Of a DNA stretch of 64,000 nt, positions 33,589 through 43,111 are shown piece by piece. The stretch comes from Alicyclobacillus shizuokensis NBRC 103103 (GTDB lineage Bacteria; Bacillota; Bacilli; Alicyclobacillales; Alicyclobacillaceae). The notes beneath the pieces were generated by a model, which worked only from the letters and a program-made list of their open reading frames with translations, was not told where the DNA came from and did not search any database. Position 1 is the stretch's first letter. Each line of letters opens with the position of its first letter. The stretch lies in NCBI RefSeq assembly GCF_001552255.1, contig NZ_BCQV01000004.1, positions 99,492 through 163,491 on the forward strand. The letters run 5' to 3'. The position numbers and the translations under genes are program-made.

Positions 33589-34488
33589 TCAGATAGGCAG
33601 GCGTCGGAAACGGCCCACCACTTCCGCCGTGTCGAGAACGGAGATGAACACGTGCGGATCGATCTCGGTGGCCAGCGCGCGCAGTTCGGCCAGTTCGAGG
33701 TGGGTCAGGACACAGACGAGAACGCCCAGATCGGCTTTCGTGTAGGTGCCGTGCCCCTGGATGAGGGTGCTGCCGCGACGCAGGCGCTGCGTGATGGCTT
33801 CGGCTATTTCCGCGGACTTCGGTGAGATGACGAGGGCCGTCTTGCGCGCTTGAAAGTTCAGCAGTGCGTTGACAACGCGGGCGGCGGCGAACATGGAGAC
33901 GAGCGTATACATGCCGGCCTTGACTCCGAAGACGCCGAGCGAGAGCAGCACAACCACCACGTTGACGGCGAACGACACGCCGCCCACGCTCTTGCCGGAC
34001 ACGCGATTGATCACCAGGCTCAGGATATCGGTTCCGCCCATCGATCCACCGACGCGAATGACGAGCCCCGAAGCCAGTCCGGCGAGCACCCCGCCGTAGA
34101 GGCTGATGATGAGCGGATCTTCCAGGGGCAGGTCGAGGTGCAGGTGCACCCAGTCGGTCATCAGCGAGAAGCCGAGGATGGCCACACCGGTCAAGAGGAT
34201 GAATCGCTTGCCCAAGTATTTGTATCCGAGCGCAAACAACGGCACATTGAACAACAGGTAGAGCAGGCCGATGGGCCACCCGGTCAGGTGGTGGATGAGC
34301 TGAGTCACACCGGTGATGCCGCCGGAGAGGATGTTGGCCGGGACCAAGAAGTTTTCCAGCGATACCGCGGCCAACAGGTCCGCCAACAGGATGACCACCA
34401 CGCGCCCCAAGGTCGCCCAGATAGGGTATCCTTTCGACTGGCGCAGTTTTTTCATCGGACGCGACTGCGTGATGGCTTGTTCAACCAT
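33589..34488 (-). CDS. YitT-family membrane protein
   Basis: Membrane protein of 299 residues: five or six helices in the first 190 residues (family signature LVPANILSGGITGVTQLI and GGSMGGTDILSLVINRVS) and a C-terminal cytosolic DUF2179 ferredoxin-like domain (about 205-290, GHGTYTKADLGVLVCVL). Function of the family is unknown; several copies are normal in Bacillales. The start has GAGAGGAAGGG upstream. Confidence 0.9.
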   Translation of the reverse strand: MVEQAITQSRPMKKLRQSKGYPIWATLGRVVVILLADLLAAVSLENFLVPANILSGGITGVTQLIHHLTGWPIGLLYLLFNVPLFALGYKYLGKRFILLTGVAILGFSLMTDWVHLHLDLPLEDPLIISLYGGVLAGLASGLVIRVGGSMGGTDILSLVINRVSGKSVGGVSFAVNVVVVLLSLGVFGVKAGMYTLVSMFAAARVVNALLNFQARKTALVISPKSAEIAEAITQRLRRGSTLIQGHGTYTKADLGVLVCVLTHLELAELRALATEIDPHVFISVLDTAEVVGRFRRLPI

Positions 34489-34606
34489 GCAAAAACCCTT
34501 CCTCTCTGCCTGAGTGGCGGTACGCCTGGGCGACGTGTAGTCTAGTGTGCCACACAGAAGAGTCTATATGATTCGTGGTGGATGGGCGCGAGGCAATGGT
34601 GGCAAA

Positions 34607-34633
34607 TTGGTGAAGAGTGTTGTCTTATATAAT
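34607..34633 (+). promoter_or_regulatory. Promoter of ytoI-like gene
   Basis: TTGGTG (34607-34612), 15-base spacer, TATAAT (34628-34633). The spacer is short, so the -10 is the stronger evidence. Confidence 0.5.
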
Positions 34634-34678
34634 GGACATAAAGGGATGCATGAAACACTGCTGACCGGAGGTTGCGGG

Positions 34679-35998
34679 ATGACGACGAAGCACGAGCGGA
34701 TCCTCGAATACATACAGAATTTGCAGGTGGGGGAACGCATCTCGGTGCGGGGCATTGCCCGCGATTTGGGGGTGAGCGAAGGCACCGCTTACCGCGCTAT
34801 CAAGGAGGCCGAACTGCGTGGGTGGGTCAGCTCCATCGACCGCATCGGCACGGTGCGCATCGACCGTCAGGAAAAACGCGACATCGAGCGCCTGACCTTC
34901 GCCGAGGTGGTCGGCATCGTAGAGGGAACGGTCCTGGGCGGACGGGACGGGCTACACAAGACGCTGCAAAAGTTTGTCATCGGCGCTATGCAGCTGCCTG
35001 ACATCGTGCGCTACATTTCGCCCGGCAGTCTGATGCTGGTGGGCAACCGCGAACAGGTGCAGCGGCTCTCGCTGGAACACGGGGCGGCGGTGCTCATCAC
35101 CGGGGGATTCGAGGCCTCCGAGGAGGTCCAGCGGCTCGCCAATGAGCGCCAACTCCCGCTTCTGTCCTCTTCTTATGACACTTTCACCACGGCCGCGCTG
35201 ATCAACCGGGCCATCTATGACCGTTTGATCAAGAAGGACATTCTCTACGTCGAGGACATTGTGGTTCGGCATCCGCTGGCCACCCTGCACCCGGAGCAGA
35301 CGGTGAGAGACTACCTGAGCTTGGTCGAGTCGACCGGCCACGCGCGGGTGCCGGTGATAGACGAGCGAGGCCACCTGGTCGGTATCCTGACCGCCCGCGA
35401 CGTGGCGGAGGCGCGGCCGGACGCCCGAATTGAACAATACATGCGCCGCAATCCGTTCTTCGTCACGCCCCAGAGCACGGTCGCCTCGGCGGCCCACCGG
35501 ATGGTTTGGGAGGGGATTGAACTGTTGCCGGTGGTGGACCAACGACGCTTGGTCGGCGTCGTCAGCCGCCAGGATGTGATCAAGGCCCTGCAGTTGATGA
35601 GCCGGCAGCCGCAGGTGGCGGAAACATTGACCGATCTTACGCTGCGCGGCTTTCGCGAAGACCGGGACCAGGACGGCGGGGTACTGGTGGGGGATGTGAC
35701 GCCGCAGATGACCAACGCGGTCGGCACGTTGGCCACCGGGCCGTTGATGACGCTGATAGAACGGGGGGCCATGCTCTGCCTGGAACGCAGCCGGCACGGC
35801 GACATGCGTGTCGAGAATGTGACCCTCTACTTTCTCAGACCCATCTCGGTCGATGGCCGGGTGGCGGTCAAGGCGCGCATCCTCGACAGCGGTCGCCGCT
35901 TCGCGAAGGTGGATGTGGAGGTCTATGAACAGGGGCAGTGTATGGCCAAGGCGTTGTTGACGGCGCAGACGTTGGACCGGATTGGCAATCGGGGGTAG
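34679..35998 (+). CDS. HTH-DRTGG-CBS-CBS-thioesterase-like protein (YtoI type)
   Basis: Multidomain regulator-like protein of 439 residues, the same length as B. subtilis YtoI. In order: N-terminal winged HTH (about 5-60, VRGIARDLGVSEGTAYRAIK), DRTGG domain (about 70-180), two CBS repeats (about 190-310, ARVPVIDERGHLVGILTARD and LLPVVDQRRLVGVVSRQD) and a hot-dog thioesterase-like domain (about 325-435). CBS pairs bind adenine nucleotides, so energy or c-di-AMP sensing is inferred. ATG 34679 has CGGAGGT upstream. It precedes dnaE, as in Bacillus. Confidence 0.88.
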   Translation: MTTKHERILEYIQNLQVGERISVRGIARDLGVSEGTAYRAIKEAELRGWVSSIDRIGTVRIDRQEKRDIERLTFAEVVGIVEGTVLGGRDGLHKTLQKFVIGAMQLPDIVRYISPGSLMLVGNREQVQRLSLEHGAAVLITGGFEASEEVQRLANERQLPLLSSSYDTFTTAALINRAIYDRLIKKDILYVEDIVVRHPLATLHPEQTVRDYLSLVESTGHARVPVIDERGHLVGILTARDVAEARPDARIEQYMRRNPFFVTPQSTVASAAHRMVWEGIELLPVVDQRRLVGVVSRQDVIKALQLMSRQPQVAETLTDLTLRGFREDRDQDGGVLVGDVTPQMTNAVGTLATGPLMTLIERGAMLCLERSRHGDMRVENVTLYFLRPISVDGRVAVKARILDSGRRFAKVDVEVYEQGQCMAKALLTAQTLDRIGNRG

Positions 35999-36011
35999 AG
36001 GAGGAGCCGTG

Positions 36012-39000
36012 GTGGACGGGTTTGTCCATCTGCACGTGCACAGCGAGTATTCCCTGCTGCAGTCGCCGCTGCGGCTGACGCAGCTGGTGCAGCGGGCGGC
36101 GGAGCTTGGCATGCCGGCCGTCGCCCTGACGGACACCCACGCTCTCTACGGGGCGGTGTCGTTCTATACGCTGGCGCGCCAGGCCGGGGTGCGCCCCATC
36201 CTGGGCGCCCAGCTGACGGTGGTACGAGACGCTGGGGTGTGGGAACAACCGGGCCGGCCCGCGCCCGACGACCTGGACACGGCGGTGCTGTTGGCGGAGA
36301 ATCTGCAGGGCTACGCGCACCTGGTGGAGCTGGTCACGCTGACACACACGCGGCCGCGCCTGTTGGCGGTGACGCTAGACGAGGTGGCAGCGCGGGCGGG
36401 AGGTTTGATTGCCCTCGTGGGCGGCGGTGAGTCGGCGGTTTTGCGCCGCTTCGCCGCGGGTGACGAAGCGGGGGCGGCAGCCTGGCTGGACGCTTGGCAA
36501 GCCGCCATGCCGACCGACAGCCTGTTCTTGGACCTGCAGGACCACGGGGTGCCGGAGGAGCGGCGTGGCCTGCCGGGGCTGCTGCGGGCGGCGCGGGCGC
36601 GTGGCCTGCAGCCGGTCGCCACCAATGACGTGCACTACCTCGAACCCTCGGATGCGCCCGTGCAGAGGCTTGTCGCCGCCATCGACGCAGGAGCAGGTTC
36701 ACCGCGCCTGCAGTCCGATACCTACGCGTTTGTCTCCGGCCAGGAGATGGCCCGGCGCTTCGCCCAGATACCGCAGGCCCTCGCCAACACGCTGGCGATT
36801 GCCGAACGCTGTCAGTTGGAACTGCCACTCGGCCAGTTGCGCCTTCCCAAGTATCCACTGCCGGCGGGCGAGAGCGCGGCGCGGGTGCTGCGTCAGGCCG
36901 CCGAGGCGGGGGCCGTGCAGCGGTACGGCCAGGTGGGACCAGATGTGCAGGAGCGTTTGCAATATGAACTGCAGGTCATCGAGCAGCTCGGCTTTGCCGA
37001 CTACTTTTTGGTGGTCGCGGACTTCATCCGCTTCGCCCACCGCCAGGGCATCTCCACCGGTCCAGGGCGCGGATCGGCCGCTGGGAGTCTGGTCGCCTAT
37101 TGTCTGCGCATCACCGACGTGGACCCCATCGCGAACCAGTTGTTGTTTGAGCGCTTTCTCAACCCGGAGCGGGTCAGTTGGCCGGACATCGACACCGACT
37201 TCGAGTACGAGCGGCGCGGCGAAGTCATCCGCTACGTGGTCGAGCGGTATGGGGCCGACCACGTAGCGCAGATTGGCACCTTCGGCACCCTGGCGGCCCG
37301 GGCCGCGGTGCGTGACGCTGGCCGCGCGCTGGGGGTGGAGCCGCGGCTGGTTGACCAATTGGCGCGTCATATCCCGTCAGGCCCGGGTATGACGCTGCAG
37401 CGCGCGGCCAAAGAGGCGCCCGAGATCACCCGGTTAACGGCCGAAAAGCCGGAACTCCGGCCGCTATGGCAGGCGGCGCAGGCGATTGAGGGGCTGCCCC
37501 GGCACACCTCGATTCACGCGGCTGGCGTCGTGATTTCGCCCGATCCGCTGAGCACTCTGGTCCCCACGCAGCCGGGGCCGGATGGGGTGGCTGTCACGCA
37601 GTTCGCGATGGAGGATGTGGAGCGGATGGGGCTCATCAAGATGGATTTTCTCGGGCTTCGCACCTTAACCCTGATTGACGCCTGTGTGGAGAGCGTACGC
37701 CGACGTACGGGCAAGTCCATCCCCATCCGCGCGTTGCCCGACGGAGACGAGGCCACGTTCGCGATGCTCGGGCGCGGCGAGACGAACGGCTGCTTCCAGC
37801 TGGAATCTGCGGGCGTACGGCGCATCCTGCGGCAGATGCGGCCGCACAGGCTGGAGGACCTGATTGCCGTGATCTCGTTGTACCGGCCGGGCCCGATGGA
37901 GAACATCCCGACGTTCCTGTCTGCCCGCGAGGGAGAAACACCGATTCGCTACCCACACCCGGATTTGGAACCCATCCTGCGCGACACGTACGGGGTCATC
38001 GTATACCAGGAGCAGATCATGCAGATTGCCGCGCGCATGGCCGGCTTTTCGCTCGGTCAGGCCGACCTTTTGCGGCGGGCGGTGAGCAAGAAGAAGCGGG
38101 ATGTATTGGATGCGGAGCGGGCGCGTTTTGTCGAAGGATGTGTCAGGCGCGGATACGCGGAGCAGACGGCGCACGAGGTGTATGACCTGATTGTCCGCTT
38201 CGCCGACTATGGCTTCAACCGTAGCCACGCGGCGGCGTACGCGGTGCTCTGCTACCGCACGGCGTACCTGCGGGCCCACTACCCGGCCGACTTCTTCGCG
38301 GCATTATTGTCGCTCGATGCCGGGCACCCGACCAAGCACCAGGAGTACCTGCGCGACGCTCGGCGCCTGGGCATTGAGATCCTGCCGCCGTCCATCCAGG
38401 ACAGCGGTCCCCTGTACACGGTCGCCGGCGAGCGGCAGATACGCACCGGCCTTTTGTCCATCCGCAACGTGGGGCGCGGGGCGGTGGAAGCGATACTGGA
38501 AGCGCGCCGGGAACGGCCGTTCAGCTCCCTGGTCGACGTACTCACGCGCGTGCATCCGCGCCGCTGCAACCGCAAGGCGATGGAGAGTCTGCTGGCGGCC
38601 GGGGCACTCGACGTGTTTCTGCCGGACGGCGCGGCGCCGGCGGCCAAGCGGCAGATTCTCGATGAAGCCTATCAAGAAGCCGGGGAGGGTGCCCAGACGC
38701 GCGGGCTTGGGTTGACCTTTACGTCCGGGCCCGCGGCCGATGCCGCCGCATCGCTCGGGGCGGCGCGGGCGGGAGGGGACGCTGCAGGGGCTGGCGGGCG
38801 TGACCCCTCGGGTGAGGAGGCGCTGTTTGTCCGCTATCATCCGGATCGGCTGGCGGCGGACGGGCTGTTGGCGGTGCAGGAGGTGCTCCATTCCTACCCA
38901 GGCAGTTTGCCGGTCGCCTTGTATGATGAGAAGAGACGGCGCGCGCGATTGCTGCCTGGAACGTGGTCGGTGGCGCTGTCGCCGGACTTGATAGGGGCGC

Positions 39001-39074
39001 TGGAGGAGATTGTGGGGCTCGGCAACGCGCGCGTGGGGCGCTTGCCCAGGGCGAAGCGGCCAGCGTCGCCGTGA
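36012..39074 (+). CDS. dnaE: DNA polymerase III alpha subunit DnaE, short form
   Basis: Family C DNA polymerase; in Firmicutes with PolC it extends primers. PHP domain first (HLHVHSEYSLLQ, residues 6-17), then the polymerase core with PGRGSAAGS (about 350) and the catalytic acids in WPDIDTDFEYERRGE (about 390), and tandem HhH region. GTG 36012 is chosen (5 bases after GAGGAGGAG); GTG 36009 is also possible. At 1020 residues it is about 95 shorter than B. subtilis DnaE. After the HhH part comes an Ala/Gly-rich linker (about 900-935), and I see no OB-fold segment before the C-terminal fold (HSYPGSLPVAL). Confidence 0.93.
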   Translation: MDGFVHLHVHSEYSLLQSPLRLTQLVQRAAELGMPAVALTDTHALYGAVSFYTLARQAGVRPILGAQLTVVRDAGVWEQPGRPAPDDLDTAVLLAENLQGYAHLVELVTLTHTRPRLLAVTLDEVAARAGGLIALVGGGESAVLRRFAAGDEAGAAAWLDAWQAAMPTDSLFLDLQDHGVPEERRGLPGLLRAARARGLQPVATNDVHYLEPSDAPVQRLVAAIDAGAGSPRLQSDTYAFVSGQEMARRFAQIPQALANTLAIAERCQLELPLGQLRLPKYPLPAGESAARVLRQAAEAGAVQRYGQVGPDVQERLQYELQVIEQLGFADYFLVVADFIRFAHRQGISTGPGRGSAAGSLVAYCLRITDVDPIANQLLFERFLNPERVSWPDIDTDFEYERRGEVIRYVVERYGADHVAQIGTFGTLAARAAVRDAGRALGVEPRLVDQLARHIPSGPGMTLQRAAKEAPEITRLTAEKPELRPLWQAAQAIEGLPRHTSIHAAGVVISPDPLSTLVPTQPGPDGVAVTQFAMEDVERMGLIKMDFLGLRTLTLIDACVESVRRRTGKSIPIRALPDGDEATFAMLGRGETNGCFQLESAGVRRILRQMRPHRLEDLIAVISLYRPGPMENIPTFLSAREGETPIRYPHPDLEPILRDTYGVIVYQEQIMQIAARMAGFSLGQADLLRRAVSKKKRDVLDAERARFVEGCVRRGYAEQTAHEVYDLIVRFADYGFNRSHAAAYAVLCYRTAYLRAHYPADFFAALLSLDAGHPTKHQEYLRDARRLGIEILPPSIQDSGPLYTVAGERQIRTGLLSIRNVGRGAVEAILEARRERPFSSLVDVLTRVHPRRCNRKAMESLLAAGALDVFLPDGAAPAAKRQILDEAYQEAGEGAQTRGLGLTFTSGPAADAAASLGAARAGGDAAGAGGRDPSGEEALFVRYHPDRLAADGLLAVQEVLHSYPGSLPVALYDEKRRRARLLPGTWSVALSPDLIGALEEIVGLGNARVGRLPRAKRPASP

Positions 39075-39086
39075 GGAAAGGATAGG

Positions 39087-39587
39087 ATGTCCGTGGTGGA
39101 AAAGGTTGTCGCGCTGCTGCGCGAGCGAGGCGTGGAGGTCGACCAGATTGCCCAGATTGTATACGACTTGCAAAAGCCCTATCACCGGGAATTGACTCTC
39201 TCTGCGTGCACCGAGAGCGTGTTGCATGTGTTGGCGAAGCGGGAGGTGCAGCACGCCATTTTCACCGGCGTGGCGTTGGACATGCTGGCCGAGCAGAAGG
39301 CGCTGCCCACCCCCTTGCAGCAGATCATGGAAGAAGACGAACCGCTGTACGGGGTGGACGAAATCCTCGCCCTGTCCATCACCAATGTGTACGGATCGAT
39401 AGGTTTGACCAATTTTGGCTATCTCGACAAGACGAAGCTTGGCATCATCGGCGTCTTGAACAACCATGCCGGCCGCGTCCACGTGTTCCTGGATGACTTG
39501 ATTGCCAGTGTGGCCGCCTCCGCAGCCGCTCGCATTGCCCATCAGCACCGGGCCCAATCCTACGATGCGGACAACGTGGACGCATAG
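39087..39587 (+). CDS. pgpA: Phosphatidylglycerophosphatase A-like protein (YutG type)
   Basis: Protein of 166 residues of the PgpA/YutG family, likely dephosphorylating phosphatidylglycerophosphate. Signatures: KREVQHAIFTGVALDMLAEQ, EDEPLYGVDEILALSI, NVYGSIGLTNFGYLDK, FLDDLIASVAA. Unlike E. coli PgpA it has no strong membrane helices, as usual for the Firmicute form. Starts 12 bases after dnaE. Confidence 0.85.
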   Translation: MSVVEKVVALLRERGVEVDQIAQIVYDLQKPYHRELTLSACTESVLHVLAKREVQHAIFTGVALDMLAEQKALPTPLQQIMEEDEPLYGVDEILALSITNVYGSIGLTNFGYLDKTKLGIIGVLNNHAGRVHVFLDDLIASVAASAAARIAHQHRAQSYDADNVDA

Positions 39588-39621
39588 TGTCCCTCCTTTT
39601 CCGATTGTCCACGGGACATGG

Positions 39622-39627
39622 TATAAT
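39622..39627 (+). promoter_or_regulatory. -10 box before small conserved gene
   Basis: TATAAT at 39622-39627; best -35 is TTTCCG with an 18-base spacer. Separates the gene at 39664 from pgpA. Confidence 0.4.
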
Positions 39628-39663
39628 TCATGGAGTTTATTGATGCTGACAGGGGCGATGTGT

Positions 39664-39861
39664 ATGTGGACGGTCATCTACATCGCACAGTCCGAAAAAC
39701 AGGCTCGGCAGATTGTCGATCGACTGGCTGCAGAAGGATTCCTGGCAAAGGTTCGGCAGACTCGCGTGTCCCGGCAGCAGTTCGAAATCGTCGTTCCTGA
39801 GGCGGAACTGGACGAGGTGCAAGAGGTGTTGAACGACATCCTGCACACCTCCAATCCGTAG
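39664..39861 (+). CDS. Small conserved protein, DUF2007-like
   Basis: Protein of 65 residues (MWTVIYIAQSEKQARQIVDR, LAAEGFLAKVRQT, EIVVPEAELDEVQEVLNDIL) with a ferredoxin-like alpha-beta pattern, seen in Bacillales just before accD. Related short proteins are sometimes labelled glutamate decarboxylase, which the size rules out. Start ATG 39664 is 9 bases after AGGGG; ATG 39658 is possible. Function unknown. Confidence 0.7.
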   Translation: MWTVIYIAQSEKQARQIVDRLAAEGFLAKVRQTRVSRQQFEIVVPEAELDEVQEVLNDILHTSNP

Positions 39862-39936
39862 GCGGCTCGGTCTGATGTGCCCCCGGCTGTTGCGCATAGG
39901 CGCGGCGGCGCGGAAGGCAGAGACCGAGGTGAGAGG

Positions 39937-40851
39937 GTGCTGAAGGACTTGTTTTATAAGAAACGACATCGATACGCGACCGTGGCTCAGACAAACAGGC
40001 GACCCAGGCCCGAGATTCCGGACGAGGTGCCGCCGCGCGACGTGCCCAAGGGGTTGGTGGAAAAGTGCAAGGGCTGCGGCGCTCTCCTGATGGCTCGAGA
40101 GCTGCAAAAGCACGCGTATACATGTCCACACTGCAACTATCACTTTCCTATCGGGGGTCCGGAGCGGCTGGAAATGCTGCTGGACGAAGGCTCTTTTGAG
40201 GAGTTCGACGCCGCCCTCTCGTCCGAAGATCCGCTTGGATTCCCAGGATACCGGGAGAAGGTGGAGAAGGCCCAGCAAGCCACCAACCTGGCGGAAGGCG
40301 TGGTCACCGGTGCTGGCCGCATCGACGGCCAGGCGCTGGTGGTCGGTGTCATGGACTCTCGTTTCATTATGGGCAGCATGGGTTCGGCTGTCGGCGAGAA
40401 GCTGACACGGGCGATGGAGGCGGCGTTGGCGCGCCAATGCCCGATGGTGTTGTTCACCGCCTCCGGCGGCGCCCGGATGCAGGAAGGGATTTTGTCCCTG
40501 ATGCAGATGGCCAAGACCAGCGCTGCCGTCAACCGCATGCACGAGGCGGGCATCCTCTACGTCAGCGTCATCACACACCCGACGACCGGCGGAGTCAGTG
40601 CCAGCTTTGCGAGTGTTGGGGACATCATTCTGGCCGAGCCTGGGGCGCTGTTCGGCTTTGCCGGGCGCCGCGTCATTGAGCAGACGATTCGGCAAAAACT
40701 GCCGGACGATTTTCAAACGGCCGAGTTCATGCTCCAACACGGAATGATTGACAAGGTGGTACACCGCAAGCAGATGCGCGATACACTCGCTACCATCCTG
40801 CGCATCCACGCGGCGAGGGGGTGGCAAGATGCCGGGGCAACTGGAGTTTGA
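39937..40851 (+). CDS. accD: Acetyl-CoA carboxylase carboxyltransferase beta
   Basis: Transfers carboxyl from carboxybiotin to acetyl-CoA together with AccA, making malonyl-CoA. The N-terminal zinc ribbon uses Cys 44, 47, 63 and 66 (CKGCG and CPHCNYHF), then the crotonase-like core ([43 protein letters not shown]). GTG 39937 has GAGGTGAGAGG upstream, giving 304 residues. Overlaps accA by 23 bases. Confidence 0.95.
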   Translation: MLKDLFYKKRHRYATVAQTNRRPRPEIPDEVPPRDVPKGLVEKCKGCGALLMARELQKHAYTCPHCNYHFPIGGPERLEMLLDEGSFEEFDAALSSEDPLGFPGYREKVEKAQQATNLAEGVVTGAGRIDGQALVVGVMDSRFIMGSMGSAVGEKLTRAMEAALARQCPMVLFTASGGARMQEGILSLMQMAKTSAAVNRMHEAGILYVSVITHPTTGGVSASFASVGDIILAEPGALFGFAGRRVIEQTIRQKLPDDFQTAEFMLQHGMIDKVVHRKQMRDTLATILRIHAARGWQDAGATGV

Positions 40852-41785
40852 ACGTCCCATCGAAGAGTTGACCAAGAAGCTGGACGAGGTACGGGCGTTC
40901 ATGCGTCAGCACGGCATCGACCTGTCCCAGGAGGTGGCCCGGCTCGAAGCCGAGTTGGAACAGGTGAGGGCTCGGGTGTACGGTGAGCTCACGCCGTGGC
41001 AACGGGTGCAAATTGCCCGCCAGCCCGGACGTCCGACGACGCTGGATTATATACGGGGGCTGTGCAGCGAGTTCATTGAGCTGCACGGGGATCGCAACTT
41101 CCGGGACGATCCGGCCGTCATCGGCGGCATTGGCCTGGCGGACGGCCGCCCCGTGACGGTCATCGGTACGCAGAAGGGCCGCGACACTAAGGAAAATGTC
41201 TACCGGAACTTCGGCATGGCCCATCCTGAGGGTTATCGAAAGGCGCTCCGATTGATGAAGCAGGCGGAGAAGTTCGGGAGGCCGGTTGTCCTGTTCATCG
41301 ACACCGCCGGCGCGTATCCCGGCATGTCCGCGGAGGAGCGGGGGCAGAGCGAGGCCATCGCCCGCAATCTGCTGGAGATGGCCGGGCTTCGCGTACCCAC
41401 CGTCAGCTTTGTGACCGGTGAGGGGGGAAGCGGCGGCGCGCTGGGGCTTGGGCTGACGGATAGAATCTATGTCCTGGAATACGCCTGGTATTCCGTGATA
41501 GCGCCAGAATCAGCGGCAGCCATCCTCTGGAAGGACAGCACGCAGGGGCCGCGCGCGGCCGAACTGATGCGCATTGGCGCCCGCGACCTGGTTGAGCTGG
41601 GCGTAGCCGACGGGATGATTCGGGAGCCCGTCGGCGGGGCGCAAAAGAACCCGCAAGAGATGGTCGCCCGTGTCGCCGAGCAGGCGTTGTCGGCCTTGCG
41701 CGAATTGGCTCAAAAGCCGCTTGAACAGCTCTTGGCGGAGCGCTATGATAAATATCGCCAGATGGGTATTTATTCGGAGTCGTGA
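40829..41785 (+). CDS. accA: Acetyl-CoA carboxylase carboxyltransferase alpha
   Basis: Partner of AccD in the (AccA)2(AccD)2 carboxyltransferase. 318 residues: N-terminal helical part ([20 protein letters not shown]), then [56 protein letters not shown] and [18 protein letters not shown] 40829 lies in the accD tail. The operon ends with the terminator at 41853. Confidence 0.95.
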   Translation: MPGQLEFERPIEELTKKLDEVRAFMRQHGIDLSQEVARLEAELEQVRARVYGELTPWQRVQIARQPGRPTTLDYIRGLCSEFIELHGDRNFRDDPAVIGGIGLADGRPVTVIGTQKGRDTKENVYRNFGMAHPEGYRKALRLMKQAEKFGRPVVLFIDTAGAYPGMSAEERGQSEAIARNLLEMAGLRVPTVSFVTGEGGSGGALGLGLTDRIYVLEYAWYSVIAPESAAAILWKDSTQGPRAAELMRIGARDLVELGVADGMIREPVGGAQKNPQEMVARVAEQALSALRELAQKPLEQLLAERYDKYRQMGIYSES

Positions 41786-41852
41786 ACACGTGTCGGACCC
41801 ACAACCAGACCGTGCAGGGACCGAGCGGCGGTGCGCGCTGGGAAGAGCAGAA

Positions 41853-41890
41853 GGGGCGGTGGCGGACAAGGTACGGCCGCCCCGCTTTTG
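41853..41890 (+). terminator. Terminator of accDA
   Basis: GGGGCGG (41853-41859) with CCGCCCC (41877-41883) followed by GCTTTTG. Confidence 0.7.
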
Positions 41891-41967
41891 TGGTCCCGGT
41901 GGCATGGCCGGTGGCCTGGAACGGTTTTCGGGCCAGTGCTGGAAGCGTGTTGCACTCCCGCCAAGGG

Positions 41968-41998
41968 ACGCTTTGCGTCCCGGCGGGACGCAAAGCGT
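41968..41998. repeat. Perfect 14-bp hairpin between accA and pfkA
   Basis: ACGCTTTGCGTCCC (41968-41981), loop GGC, GGGACGCAAAGCGT (41985-41998). It is not followed by a T run on either strand. The rest of 41786-42136 holds the accDA terminator and no gene I can support. Confidence 0.6.
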
Positions 41999-42136
41999 GC
42001 CCAAGGTTTGGCGCAGCGTTCACAAAAGCCTGCGATCCGGCTGCGGTCGTACGCCTTGCCGGCGGCCGGGGTTAGGCGCAAACGGGGAAGTTCGCCCGTC
42101 CGAACGGGCGGATACGCGCACGCGGGGGTGGCATGA

Positions 42137-43096
<960 letters not shown>

Positions 43097-43111
43097 GCGA
43101 GGAGGAAAATC

